A stretch of DNA of 64,000 bases from Amycolatopsis endophytica. Its GTDB lineage: Bacteria; Actinomycetota; Actinomycetes; Mycobacteriales; Pseudonocardiaceae. Numbering within the stretch: position 1 is the stretch's first letter; every line of letters starts with the position of its first letter. Below are positions 43,746 through 52,650 of this stretch, piece by piece. The notes beneath the pieces are model-generated. The model saw nothing but the letters and a program-made list of their open reading frames with translations. It was not told the DNA's origin and made no database searches. The translations under genes were made by a program, and so were the position numbers. The stretch is from assembly GCF_013410405.1 (NCBI RefSeq), contig NZ_JACCFK010000001.1:1860001-1924000 (forward strand). Direction: 5' to 3'.

Positions 43746-44615
43746 ATGCTGGGGATGCGGTTCGGCGTGAACATGATGGAGCCCGGTTCGCGGGCGGAGT
43801 TCGTGGCCAAGGTGCGGCGTGCCGAGGAGTTCGGCTACGACGTCGTGACGGTGGCCGATCACCTGGGGATGCCCGCGCCGTTCCCGTCGCTGGTGGCCGC
43901 GGCGGAGGCCACTTCCCGGGTGCGGCTGGGCACGTTCGTGCTCAACACGCCCTTCTACAACCCGGCGCTGCTGGCCCGCGACGTCGCGACGACGGACGCG
44001 CTGTGCGGCGGACGGCTCGAACTGGGCCTGGGCGCCGGGTACGTGAAGGAGGAGTTCGAGGCGGCCGGGTTGCCGTGGGAGCGCGCGGGCAAGCGGCTGG
44101 ACCACGTCGAGCGGACCGTGCTGGAGCTGCGTGAGTTGTTCGGCGATCCGGAGTACCGGCCGCGGCCGGTCCAGGATGGTGGGCCGCCGTTGGTGCTCGG
44201 CGGCTGGGGCGACCGGATGCTGACGCTGGCCGCGAAGCATGCCGACACGGTGGCATTGACCGGGGCGCCCGTCGGTGAGGACGGGGGTTTGTCCGGGCTG
44301 GCTGGTGCCGCGGCCTGGGAGGAGCGGATGTCGTTCCTGCGCTCGATCCTTGGTGGGCGGCCGGTGGAGGTCAATCTGCTGGTGCAGTTGGTCGTGGTGA
44401 CGGATGACCGGCGTGCCGCGCTGGCCGATCTGCAGCGGTTCGCGCCGTCGATGAGCGTGGACGAGATCGGGGAGTTGCCGACGTTGCTGGTGGGATCGGT
44501 GGCGGAGATCGCCGACCAGGTGGCCGGGATGCGGGAGCGGTTCGGGGTTTCCTCTCTTTCGGTGCTGGAGCGGAGTTACGCCGAATTCGCTCCTGTGCTG
44601 GAGCGGCTTTCGTAG
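43746..44615 (+). CDS. LLM-class, F420-dependent-type oxidoreductase
   Basis: 289 residues, luciferase-like monooxygenase fold. It starts MRFGVNMMEPGSRAEFVAKVRRAEEFGYDVVTVADHL and has TSRVRLGTFVLNTPFYNPALLARDVATTDAL, GRLELGLGAGYVKEEFEAAG and PLVLGGWGDRMLTLAAKHAD, characteristic of the F420-binding members found in actinobacteria. Substrate unknown. TAATGT (43734-43739) ends 6 nt before the ATG, so the mRNA is probably leaderless. Confidence 0.88.
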   Translation: MLGMRFGVNMMEPGSRAEFVAKVRRAEEFGYDVVTVADHLGMPAPFPSLVAAAEATSRVRLGTFVLNTPFYNPALLARDVATTDALCGGRLELGLGAGYVKEEFEAAGLPWERAGKRLDHVERTVLELRELFGDPEYRPRPVQDGGPPLVLGGWGDRMLTLAAKHADTVALTGAPVGEDGGLSGLAGAAAWEERMSFLRSILGGRPVEVNLLVQLVVVTDDRRAALADLQRFAPSMSVDEIGELPTLLVGSVAEIADQVAGMRERFGVSSLSVLERSYAEFAPVLERLS

Positions 44616-44707
44616 GTCTGCCGCTACGCGGGGGTTCCCACCTGCCCCGCTTTTCATCGAGCTGGGCTGGGGATCGGGTCGGGGTGGGGTGTGGTTGGTG
44701 GGTGCGC

Positions 44708-44741
44708 GAGTTCCACGTTCCCGGCCGTGAGTTCCACGTTC
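44708..44741 (+). repeat. GAGTTCCACGTTC direct repeat, 21-bp period
   Basis: The 13-mer GAGTTCCACGTTC occurs at 44708-44720 and 44729-44741, a 21-bp period equal to two helical turns. It lies between the LLM gene and the 3' end of the XRE gene. I vaguely recall similar intergenic words in Amycolatopsis genomes, so it may be a dispersed family. Confidence 0.7.
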
Positions 44742-44758
44742 GGCGAGCGAAAGAAAAC

Positions 44759-45013
44759 TCAGCCGGTGGGGACCCGGCTGATCATGTCGCGCAGGGCGTC
44801 GAGCGGCAGGCCGACGGCGTCGGCCAGTGCGACCACCGTGAAGAAGGCCGGTGTCGGGATGCGGCCGGTTTCGATCTTGCGCAGCGTCTCCACCGAGACT
44901 CCCGCTTCGAGCGCCACCTCGGTCATGCTGCGTGCACCACGAGCTGCCCGGAGTGCGGCACCGAGCCGTTCACCGCGTTCGCGTTCGGCTTCCGTCAGCG
45001 GGACTCGCACCAT
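44759..45013 (-). CDS. small XRE-family helix-turn-helix regulator
   Basis: 84 residues, essentially only the HTH: LGAALRAARGARSMTEVALEAGVSVETLRKIETGRIPTPAFFTVVALADAVGLPLDAL (helices 2 and 3 around residues 33-50). The ATG at 45013 is chosen over the GTG at 45019 because TAGACT ends 6 nt upstream, as in other leaderless genes here. There is no effector domain. Target unknown; it may act on its own promoter or the small membrane gene to its right. Confidence 0.88.
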   Translation of the reverse strand: MVRVPLTEAERERGERLGAALRAARGARSMTEVALEAGVSVETLRKIETGRIPTPAFFTVVALADAVGLPLDALRDMISRVPTG

Positions 45014-45168
45014 GACCACAGTCTATCCGTCCACATATCCCCAGGCTGTGGACAACTCTGTGCACAGGCTGGGGACTACCAAAAAAATCAGAGGTTGGAC
45101 ACCGCCGGATCGGCAACTCTCCGGCTGTGTCGTGCGTCTCACCGGGTACACACCGAAGGGAGGTCGTC

Positions 45169-45315
45169 ATGTGGCTAGCGGGCGGACTGATGTTCGTGCT
45201 CACCGCCGTCTACCTGGTCCTGTGCACCTGCACGGGCCGGTTCCGCGAACTCGAGGAAGAACTGAAGAACCCCGCCGAGCGTGAGCCCGGCGGGGTTCCC
45301 GAGACCGAGAACTAA
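45169..45315 (+). CDS. small single-pass membrane protein
   Basis: 48 residues. The ATG at 45169 has a strong GGGAGG ribosome binding site 5 nt upstream. One membrane helix (WLAGGLMFVLTAVYLVLCTC) is followed by a charged tail rich in Glu and Pro (RFRELEEELKNPAEREPGG). Family not recognised. The last 4 bp overlap the convergent hydrolase gene. Confidence 0.7.
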   Translation: MWLAGGLMFVLTAVYLVLCTCTGRFRELEEELKNPAEREPGGVPETEN

Positions 45316-46895
45316 GCGGTCGGGTCCGGCAGCGGCATACCAGGCAGCTCCTGGTCGGCCGGAACCACCCCGTCCACGAGGTAGTCCTCCACAACCTTGT
45401 CCACCGCCGCGTTGCCCCCGGCGTAGATCCCGTGGTCGCCCTCGCCGGTCACGGTGATCATCCGCGAGCCCTTGAACGCGCGGTGCGCGCGCTCGGCGCC
45501 CTCGATCGGCGTCGCCGGGTCGTGCTCCGACTGCACCATCAGAACCGGCGGCACACCCCGGCCGTCGAGCACCGGCAGCGGCTCCGGCCGGTTGTTCCAG
45601 AAGATGCACGGCTGGATCAGCCAGCCCCACCCCAGCAGCGGGTACTTCGGCCCCAGCTCGGCGGACTGCCGGACCGCCGTGTTGCGGTTGCCGAACCACG
45701 GGCCCTCGTTGCAGGGGATCGTCCAGAAGCTCGCGTCGTAGGCGTCGTCGTAGTCGGTCGGCACCACCAGCGGCTGCGGCCCGACCGCCTCGGTCACCGA
45801 CTTCACCTGGTCCAGCAGCGCCGTCTGCTGCTGCGCCGACGCGGTGCCCTGCGTCAGGTTCCGCACGTTGACCAGATAGTCGGCCAGCTCCGGGAACGCG
45901 CGCTTGTCGTACAGCTCGGAGGCGATGAACGAGTCCAGCCCGTTCGCCGACAGCTTCGTGCCGTCGACCTCCACCGGGTTCTGCGTCAGCGCGAGGCGCA
46001 CCTGCTCGTACGTCTGCCGCGCCATCTCGCCCGTCGTGCCGAAGCGGTACAGGCTGTCGTACTTCGCGATCCACGGCAGGAAGTCGTCGCGCCAGCGCCG
46101 CTCGAACCCGAGCGGCTGCCAGTCGAACGACTTCTGCCACGTGGTGGTGAACTCGGTGTTCGAGTCGAGCACGAACTTGCCGGTGTGCTCCGGGAACGCC
46201 TGCGCGTAGTGGGCGCCCATCCAGGTGCCCGCCGAGTAGCCGACCCAGTTGATCTTCTCGCGGCCCAGCAGCACGCGCAGCAGGTCCAGGTCATCGATCG
46301 TCTGCCGGGTGTTGATGAACGGGCCCAGGTCACCGGACTTCACCTGGCACGAGTCGGCCGCGTACTCGGTGGCGTCCAGGATCAGCTTCAGGTTCTCCCG
46401 CGTGCGGTCCCGCGGGTCGAGGTCGCCGCCGGTGCCGATCGCGCCGCCGCACGTGATGTTCGTGCTCTTGCCGGTGCCCCGCGGGTCGAACCCGATCACG
46501 TCCTGGTGTTCCCGCACCCGCTCCTGATTGCGCAGCCGCGCCGGGAACATACGACCCGGTGCGCCGGGGCCGCCCGGGTTCACGAACGTGCTCTCGGTCG
46601 ACTCGCCGGTCGCCTTGAGGCGGCTGACCGCGATCGTCACGTCGACGCCCGCGTTGGGCGCGTCCCAGTCACGCGGCGAGGAGTACGTCGCGCACTCGAT
46701 GCCTTCGGCGCCGGCCGGTGGCGTCTGCCCGGACAGCTCGTCGGTGGTGCAGGTGTGCCAGTCCAGCGTCTGGGAGGCGTAGCGGTCCGGGATACCGGTG
46801 GTGTTCGCCGCGGGTGCCGCGATCGCTGGTGCCCCCGCCGCCAGCAGGGTGCCGGCCAGAGCCGGGATCACCACCGCCAAGCGCGTCCGTTTCAT
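45312..46895 (-). CDS. secreted alpha/beta hydrolase, tripeptidyl-aminopeptidase-like (SlpD/E type)
   Basis: 527 residues from the ATG at 46895 (AAGGGGCGAG upstream). The signal peptide is KRTRLAVVIPALAGTLLAAG. The oxyanion segment FVNPGGPGAPG, a second HQDVIGFDPRGTGKS, the nucleophile elbow NWVGYSAGTWMGAHYA (Ser), a catalytic Asp in QSEHDPATPIEGA and His in GEGDHGIYAGGN form the TAP-like peptidase set. A C-terminal TAP-like domain (about 430-510) is present. It probably cleaves peptides outside the cell. Confidence 0.9.
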   Translation of the reverse strand: MKRTRLAVVIPALAGTLLAAGAPAIAAPAANTTGIPDRYASQTLDWHTCTTDELSGQTPPAGAEGIECATYSSPRDWDAPNAGVDVTIAVSRLKATGESTESTFVNPGGPGAPGRMFPARLRNQERVREHQDVIGFDPRGTGKSTNITCGGAIGTGGDLDPRDRTRENLKLILDATEYAADSCQVKSGDLGPFINTRQTIDDLDLLRVLLGREKINWVGYSAGTWMGAHYAQAFPEHTGKFVLDSNTEFTTTWQKSFDWQPLGFERRWRDDFLPWIAKYDSLYRFGTTGEMARQTYEQVRLALTQNPVEVDGTKLSANGLDSFIASELYDKRAFPELADYLVNVRNLTQGTASAQQQTALLDQVKSVTEAVGPQPLVVPTDYDDAYDASFWTIPCNEGPWFGNRNTAVRQSAELGPKYPLLGWGWLIQPCIFWNNRPEPLPVLDGRGVPPVLMVQSEHDPATPIEGAERAHRAFKGSRMITVTGEGDHGIYAGGNAAVDKVVEDYLVDGVVPADQELPGMPLPDPTA

Positions 46896-47088
46896 GCTCG
46901 CCCCTTCGTCACTAGCCGCAGCCGCGCGCCTACCTCGCGGCGGCCTCATTCATAGCCGCCGCATCTGACGGGGGCAACCTGCCTTCGTCGGGTGTTGCCC
47001 TGATCAAATCGATACTCGGCGGAACGTGACGGCGGGTGGGCCAGGACTTAAGGTCAACGCGCGCCGTCTTCCGTCCAAGTGAGGTCAC

Positions 47089-47361
47089 ATGTCTGGCAAA
47101 GCCGCCGGTAAGGTCACCGGGCTCCAGATCAGTCCGTGGAACCTGGTCCTGCTGGTACCACTGCTGATGCTGGTCACGCCGTGGTTCAACTTCGACAAGC
47201 CGCGGTTGCTGGGGCTGCCGTTCTTCTACTGGTTCCAGTTCCTGTTCGTGATCGTCGGGGTGGTGTCCGTGGCGATCGTGTTCGTGGCGACCAAGGGCAA
47301 GCCCGTGGTCAAGGGCAAACCGGACCGGCTCGGTGACCAGCTGGACGAGGGTGAGGCGTGA
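47089..47361 (+). CDS. DUF3311 small membrane protein, symporter partner
   Basis: 90 residues with two membrane helices (WNLVLLVPLLMLVTPWF and FYWFQFLFVIVGVVSVAIVFVAT) and a Lys-rich cytoplasmic end. DUF3311 proteins are regularly encoded immediately before MctP-type sodium/solute symporters and are probably accessory subunits. It overlaps the symporter gene by 4 bp. Confidence 0.88.
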   Translation: MSGKAAGKVTGLQISPWNLVLLVPLLMLVTPWFNFDKPRLLGLPFFYWFQFLFVIVGVVSVAIVFVATKGKPVVKGKPDRLGDQLDEGEA

Positions 47362-49052
47362 TGAGGACGCAACTGGTGGTGGCGCAGGCGCCGGGCAGCG
47401 GCCTGCAGTGGACCGAGCTGAGCGTGTTCATCGTGCTGTTCCTGCTGGTCAGCGTGATGGGTTTCGTGGCGTCCCGGTGGCGCGCCGCGGCCTCGCTGGA
47501 CCACCTCGACGAGTGGGGGCTGGGCGGGCGCAAGTTCGGCTCGTGGATCACCTGGTTCCTCGTCGGCGGTGACCTCTACACCGCCTACACCTTCGTCGCC
47601 GTGCCCGCGCTGGTGTTCGGCGCCGGCGCGCTGGGCTTCTACGCCCTGCCCTACACCGTGATCCTGTATCCGATCGTCTTCCTGCCTGCGCTGCGGATGT
47701 GGTCGGTGTCGCGTTCGCGCGGGTACGTGACGCCGGCCGACTTCGTCCGCGGCCGCTACGGCTCACCGACGCTGGCGCTGCTGATCGCGATCACCGGCAT
47801 CGTCGCGACGATGCCCTACATCGCCCTGCAGCTCGTCGGACTGGAAGCGGTGCTGCGCACGATGGGCCTCAACGGTGGCGGCATCGCCGGGCACCTGCCG
47901 CTGCTGATCGCGTTCCTGGTGCTGGCGCTCTACACCTACCAGTCGGGTCTGCGGGCACCGGCGCTGATCGCGTTCGTCAAGGACGGCCTGATCTACATCG
48001 TCATCCTGGTCGCGGTGTTCTACCTGCCGTCCAAGCTCGGCGGCTGGTCGCACATCTTCGACGTGAGCCAGCAGAAGCTGTCGGCACCGGACCCGAAGAC
48101 CGGCAACCCGTCCGGCTCGATCCTGCTGACGGCGAACAACCAGCTGCAGTACATCACCCTGGCGCTGGGCTCGGCCCTGGCGCTGTTCCTGTACCCGCAC
48201 TCGCTCACCGGTGTGCTCGCCTCGCGCGGTCGCAGCGTGATCAAGCGGAACATGATCGCGCTGCCCGCCTACTCGTTCCTGCTGGGTCTGCTCGCGCTGC
48301 TCGGGTACGTCGCGCTGACCGCGGGCGTCAAGCCGATCACCAACGCGGCCACCGGCAACGCCGACTCCAACACCGTGGTGCCGGTGCTGTTCGACACGCA
48401 GTTCCCGTCGTGGTTCGCGGGCATCGCGTTCGCCGCGATCGGGATCGGCGCTCTGGTCCCGGCCGCGATCATGTCGATCGCCGCGGCCAACCTGTGGACC
48501 CGCAACATCTACAAGGAGTACCTGAAGCGGGACGCCACCCCCGGCCAGGAGGCCAAGCAGGCCAAGATCGCCTCGCTGGTGGTGAAGTTCGGCGCGGTCG
48601 CGTTCATCCTGTTCATCGATCCGCAGTTCTCCATCGACCTGCAGCTCATCGGCGGTGTGCTGATCCTGCAGACGCTGCCGGCGGTCGCGATCGCGTTGTA
48701 CACGCGGTGGCTGCACCGGTGGGGCCTGATCGCCGGATGGATCGTCGGCATGGGGTGGGGCATCATCATGCTCTACGGCATCCCGAATCCGAAGACGGGC
48801 AAGGCGCACTTCGGCGGTTCGGCGCTCGCGCTGGACAAGCTGTCGATCTTCGGCTGGCACCCGTTCTCGGGCTCGGCGATCCAGATCTACCCGGGTTTCG
48901 TGGCGCTGGTCGCGAACCTCGTGGTGGCGGTGATCGTCACGGTGATCGCGCGCAGCTTCAAGGTGTTCAACGGCGTCGACGACACCGAGGGCACCGACTA
49001 CCACGCCGACGAGCACGACAAGGATCTGCGTCCCATCGGGGCGCATCACTAG
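47358..49052 (+). CDS. mctP: monocarboxylate uptake symporter (SSS family, MctP-like)
   Basis: 564 residues with about 13 membrane helices of the sodium:solute symporter fold. WGLGGRKFGSWITWFLVGGDLYTAYTFVAVP (about 55) and SRGYVTPADFVRGRYGS (about 118) match MctP permeases for lactate, pyruvate and other monocarboxylates. GIGALVPAAIMSIAAANLWTRNIYKEYL is the helix 8 region. The C-terminus is His/Asp-rich and hydrophilic. It pairs with the DUF3311 gene, and placement shortly after pckG suits growth on organic acids. Confidence 0.92.
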   Translation: MMRTQLVVAQAPGSGLQWTELSVFIVLFLLVSVMGFVASRWRAAASLDHLDEWGLGGRKFGSWITWFLVGGDLYTAYTFVAVPALVFGAGALGFYALPYTVILYPIVFLPALRMWSVSRSRGYVTPADFVRGRYGSPTLALLIAITGIVATMPYIALQLVGLEAVLRTMGLNGGGIAGHLPLLIAFLVLALYTYQSGLRAPALIAFVKDGLIYIVILVAVFYLPSKLGGWSHIFDVSQQKLSAPDPKTGNPSGSILLTANNQLQYITLALGSALALFLYPHSLTGVLASRGRSVIKRNMIALPAYSFLLGLLALLGYVALTAGVKPITNAATGNADSNTVVPVLFDTQFPSWFAGIAFAAIGIGALVPAAIMSIAAANLWTRNIYKEYLKRDATPGQEAKQAKIASLVVKFGAVAFILFIDPQFSIDLQLIGGVLILQTLPAVAIALYTRWLHRWGLIAGWIVGMGWGIIMLYGIPNPKTGKAHFGGSALALDKLSIFGWHPFSGSAIQIYPGFVALVANLVVAVIVTVIARSFKVFNGVDDTEGTDYHADEHDKDLRPIGAHH

Positions 49053-49062
49053 GAGGAATGAC

Positions 49063-49620
49063 GTGGACAGCCGGTTCGGGGTCACGGAGCTGGAAGACTT
49101 GCCCGAGGACCTGCGGGAACGCATCGGCGTGATCGCGGAGAAGTCGGGGTTCGTGCCGAACGTCTTCCGCGCGCTGGGGCACCGCCCGGCTGAGCTGCGC
49201 GCCTTCCTCGACTACCACGACGCGCTCATGGAGCGCACCGACGGCCTCAGCAAGGCCGAGCGCGAGCTGGTCGTGGTGGCCACGTCGGGGGCGAACCACT
49301 GCACGTACTGCGTGGTCGCCCACGGCGCGATCCTGCGCATCCGCGCGAAGGACGCGCAGCTGGCCGACCGCGTCGCGACCAACCCGTGGCAGGTCGAGCT
49401 GGACGAGCGGGGCCGCGCGATCGTCGATCTGGCGCTCGCGCTGGCCCGCACACCGGAGATGTTCGGCGAGGCCGACGTCGAGGCCGCGCGCACGGCGGGG
49501 CTGACCGAGGACGAGATCTGGGACGTCGGTTCGATCACGGCATTGTTCGCGATGTCCAACCGGCTGGCGCACCTGACGGCGCTGCGGCCGAACCCCGAGT
49601 TCTACGGCATGGGCCGGTAG
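49063..49620 (+). CDS. AhpD-like peroxidase-related protein (CMD family)
   Basis: 185 residues, carboxymuconolactone-decarboxylase/AhpD superfamily. The redox motif is CTYCVVAHG (CxxC plus His) at about 85. The LSKAERELVVVATSGANHC preceding it and LALARTPEMFGEADVEAARTAGLTEDEIWDVGSI after it are typical of the peroxidase-related subfamily. GGAGGA lies before the GTG. The 10-bp gap after mctP suggests co-transcription. Confidence 0.88.
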   Translation: MDSRFGVTELEDLPEDLRERIGVIAEKSGFVPNVFRALGHRPAELRAFLDYHDALMERTDGLSKAERELVVVATSGANHCTYCVVAHGAILRIRAKDAQLADRVATNPWQVELDERGRAIVDLALALARTPEMFGEADVEAARTAGLTEDEIWDVGSITALFAMSNRLAHLTALRPNPEFYGMGR

Positions 49621-49648
49621 CGCCGCTCCTCCCCCGAGGGAGAGGGCG

Positions 49649-50574
49649 TCACAGCTCCCGTCGCCAGGTCTCGCCGACCAGGTCGTGGCCGAAGCTCGAA
49701 TGGGGTGCCGAGTCGACGAGTTCGAACCCCACCCGCTGGTAGATGCGCCGCGCGGCGGTCAGGACGCTGTTGGTCCACAGCTCCATCGCGGTGTAGCCGT
49801 GCGCCCGCGCGAAGGCGAGGCATTCGTCCACCAGGCGCCGTCCGATGCCGTGGCCGCGGGCGCTGGGCTCGACGAGCAGCAGGCGCAGTTTCGCGGTCCT
49901 GTCGTCGGGGCCGCGGACGCAGAAGACGGCCCCGGCGCGCTCCCCGTCCAGTTCGGCAATCCAGCCGGCTTCGCGGGAGGGGTCGTGGTGGTCGAGGTAG
50001 TCGGCGACGATGCGTGCGACGAGTCCTTCGTAGGTGGTGTCCCAGCCGTACTCCTGGGCGTAGAGCGCGCCGTTGCGCTGCACGACCAGCCGAAGTCGCC
50101 GGGTCGCGGCGGCCGCAGCACGACGGTGGGGGCGGGTTCGTGGTCGCCCATCAGGCGGGAGATCGTGCGCATCGAGGTGACCAGGCGGTGCTGGTCCTCG
50201 TCCGTGAGGTGGCCGAGGAGGCCGCCGATCTGTTCGGTGGTGCGCCGTTCGAGAACGGCCTGCTCGGCGCGGCCGTTCTCGGTGAGCCGCACGAGCTGGC
50301 GGCGTCCGTCGGTTTCGTGGCGTTCCCTGGCGATGAGCCCGCGTGCTTCGAGGCGCCCGAGCAGGCGACTGGCGTACCCGGCGTCCATCCCGAGGCGGCG
50401 GCGCAGCTCGGTGACCTCGTTGACGCCTTCCTGGGCCAGCTCGTAGAGCACCCTGGCTTCGCTGAGGGAGTGGTCGCCGGCGACGAGACCTTCGTCGAGA
50501 ACCCCGATGAGACCGGTGTAGAGCCGGTTGAAGGCGCGGACCTGCGTGATGCGGTCGAGCGTCGCCGGATTCAT
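49649..50574 (-). pseudogene. MarR-GNAT fusion gene with a one-base deletion
   Basis: The N-terminal frame (from 50574) encodes a MarR domain: YTGLIGVLDEGLVAGDHSLSEARVLYELAQ, VTELRRRLGMDAGYASRLLGRLE and ERHETDGRRQLVRLTENG. After RPPRPGDFGW the coding sense moves to another frame encoding a complete GNAT acetyltransferase (VEPSARGHGIGRRLVDECLAFARAHGYTAMELWTN). Adding one G in the GGCTGG run at about 50086-50090 restores 309 codons. MarR-GNAT fusions of this plan are common in actinobacteria. Sequencing error or real inactivation cannot be told apart. Confidence 0.82.
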
Positions 50575-50773
50575 GTGACCACCTCAACGAACTCGTTGAC
50601 TTGGTCAAGCGTTACTCGCGCGGAGTACGGGCGCAAGAGGGTTTCGAGGTGGGGAAATTGGAAACCCCGTGATGCTGCCAGGTCGGGGGTCCGCCAGCAT
50701 CACGGGGTCATCTGGGGTATCGCCACCTCCCCCAGTGGCGTTACAACCTGCTCTATTTGTGGTCTAGGTCACT

Positions 50774-50923
50774 TCAGCGCAGGTTGGCCTGACGCGCCTG
50801 GGCGATGGCGATCAGCTCCTGGCGCACGGTGACGGAGCCCGCGGTGTCGATCGCGCGGTTCAGCGCCCGGCGGTTACGCGCCTCGACGCGACGGGCTCGG
50901 AGCTTGGCGGCGATGTTGCTCAT
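50774..50923 (-). CDS. small basic conserved actinobacterial protein
   Basis: 49 residues, very basic (KLRARRVEARNRRALNRAI) with one long helix and no cysteines. Starting at the ATG at 50923 gives MSNIAAKLRARR, a beginning I recognise from small hypothetical proteins of Pseudonocardiaceae. The longer GTG start adds 14 unlikely residues. Function unknown. Confidence 0.65.
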   Translation of the reverse strand: MSNIAAKLRARRVEARNRRALNRAIDTAGSVTVRQELIAIAQARQANLR

Positions 50924-51149
50924 CGGTGTTTCGCATCCCTCATGCATCTCGACTGGCTGTGACACCAGTATGCACTTTTTTTCACAAAGTCGCCAACGAT
51001 CGTCCGGTGATGTGCCGCACTGGCCTACGAATCATCGGCTGTGAAGGTGTGTAGCGGATGATCTAACTATCTAGAATGAAGACTAGAGAGCAGTAGAAGG
51101 CGGCAGAGACCCCAAGGCGCCGCCGCGCCACAGCATCCGGGAGGGAATC
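50924..51149. other. AT-richer intergenic region with TCTAG words, no gene seen
   Basis: This stretch is clearly less GC-rich than its surroundings and includes CTATCTAGAATGAAG and ACTAGAGAGC near 51066-51092. CTAG is rare in such genomes, yet it occurs here and again on the other side of the AAA ATPase gene. No ORF with actinobacterial codon bias is present. Confidence 0.5.
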
Positions 51150-51345
51150 GCCTCGGCAAGTGCGAGCGAGAACCCGGGCACGAGTTTCGCCTGTCCGGTC
51201 AGGACGTTCGCGGCGATGTCGTGCTCGCTCGGCGTCTCCACGGGGAACCCCGCAGGTTGGCGGTCACGATGACCTCGGCCTTGCCGGTCACGGCCGCCGC
51301 CAGGACATGCCGGTCCGCAGTCGTCGTGCGCGGATTCGTAGCTCA
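51150..51345 (-). pseudogene. PIN-domain (VapC-like) toxin remnant
   Basis: On the minus strand one frame gives TADRHVLAAAVTGKAEVIVTANLR, cut here into ADRHVLAAAV and KAEVIVTANL, the C-terminal half of a PIN nuclease. A one-base shift in the G run near 51245-51254 then leads to GFPVETPSEHDIAANVLTGQ. The N-terminal half with the first acidic residues is gone. It is a degraded toxin-like gene with no antitoxin seen beside it. Confidence 0.6.
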
Positions 51346-51380
51346 GCTCAGCCAGGGCGTCGCGCCGGGCCTTGCGTGCC

Positions 51381-52577
51381 TCAATCCACCGCGCGGCTGA
51401 GCAGGTAGTGCCCGAAATGCGGCACCGTGAAGGCGATGTGCCCGCGCTCCGCGGAGTACACCAGCCCCTTCTTCATCAGCGAGTCCCGCGCCGGGGACAG
51501 CGAGGACGGCTTGCGGCCCAGGTACACGGCCACGTCCGAGGTTCCGGCGCTCTCGTCCCGGCCCTGCGTCAGCTCCGCCATCGCGCGCAGGTACTCGCGC
51601 TCGGCGGGGGTGGCGCGTTCGTAGCGGGAGCCGAAGAAACCGACCGCCAGTTCCTGCTCCGCTTCGGGTGCGGCGACCTGCACGTCCTGCACCGTGACCG
51701 GATCGTCCGGCGCCGCGTCCCAGGCGGCCTTCGCATACGCCTGGATGAAGTACGGGTAGCCGCCGGAGGCGTCGAACAACGCGTCCAGCGCCTCGGGCTC
51801 GATGCCGGCGTCCTCGCGCTCGATCGGCGCCATCACGGCCCGGTCGGCGTCCTCGCGCGACAGCCGGTCGATGCGGGTGTAGCGGAACAGCCGCTCCGAG
51901 TACGACTTCGACGCCGACAACACCGCGGGCACGTGTGGCAGGCCCGCCCCGACCACCACCAGCGGCGCGCCGGACTGCGACAGCTCGTGACACGCCGCGC
52001 ACAGCGCCGACACGTCGTCCGGCTGCAGGTCCTGGATCTCGTCGATCAGCAGCGCCACACCGGTGCCGACGTCGGCCGCCAGTTCGGCGACATCCGTGAA
52101 CAGCTCGACCAGGTCGATCTCGATGTCACCGGAATCCGCCCTGCCCTGCGCGGCGGGCACGTCGATGCCGGGCTGCCAGCGGTCCCGCAGCTTCGCGTCC
52201 GCCTTGTTCGACCGCAGCGCAAACGCTTTCAGCACGGCGAGCACGTCCTCGACCCGGTCCGGCGCGCGATGCCGCACCGCCAGATCGCGGATCGCGCGGT
52301 GCAGTGCCGCCGACAGCGGGCGCCGCAGCTCCGCGTCCGGCCGTGCCTCGATCTTGCCCGCGCCCCACCTGTGCTTCACGGCCATCGACCGCAGCTCACC
52401 CAGCAACACCGTCTTGCCGACCCCGCGCAGACCGGTCAGCACCAGGCTGCGTTCCGGGCGGCCGCGGGCGACCCGCTGCAACACCACTTCGAACGCGGCC
52501 AGCTCGCGTTCCCGGCCGGCCAGTTCCGGCGGCCGCTGCCCGGCGCCGGGCGCGAAAGGGTTGCGGATCGGGTCCAC
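51381..52577 (-). CDS. AAA/STAND-type ATPase with C-terminal winged helix
   Basis: 398 residues. Walker A LTGLRGVGKTVLL is at about 48-60, Walker B GVALLIDEIQDLQ, and a sensor-type VVVGAGLPHVP follows. The end (about 330-398; VAVYLGRKPSSLSPARDSLMKKGLVYSAERGHIAFTVPHFG) is a winged helix, giving an ORC/Cdc6-like or archaeal-type ATPase layout. This family often acts as a DNA-binding or signalling ATPase; the role is unknown. TACGGT ends 6 nt before the GTG (leaderless). Confidence 0.82.
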   Translation of the reverse strand: MDPIRNPFAPGAGQRPPELAGRERELAAFEVVLQRVARGRPERSLVLTGLRGVGKTVLLGELRSMAVKHRWGAGKIEARPDAELRRPLSAALHRAIRDLAVRHRAPDRVEDVLAVLKAFALRSNKADAKLRDRWQPGIDVPAAQGRADSGDIEIDLVELFTDVAELAADVGTGVALLIDEIQDLQPDDVSALCAACHELSQSGAPLVVVGAGLPHVPAVLSASKSYSERLFRYTRIDRLSREDADRAVMAPIEREDAGIEPEALDALFDASGGYPYFIQAYAKAAWDAAPDDPVTVQDVQVAAPEAEQELAVGFFGSRYERATPAEREYLRAMAELTQGRDESAGTSDVAVYLGRKPSSLSPARDSLMKKGLVYSAERGHIAFTVPHFGHYLLSRAVD

Positions 52578-52650
52578 GATGTCACCGTATCGGGGTATCT
52601 AGCGCGACCTCGATATTCGCGGAGATTCCGGTATCGGCGTGTCGCTACTT

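Noticed and set aside
51335..51360. GTAGCTCAGCTCAGCC resembling a tRNA D-arm
   Set aside because: No acceptor stem, anticodon arm or T-loop follows; the stretch is the start of the PIN remnant region.
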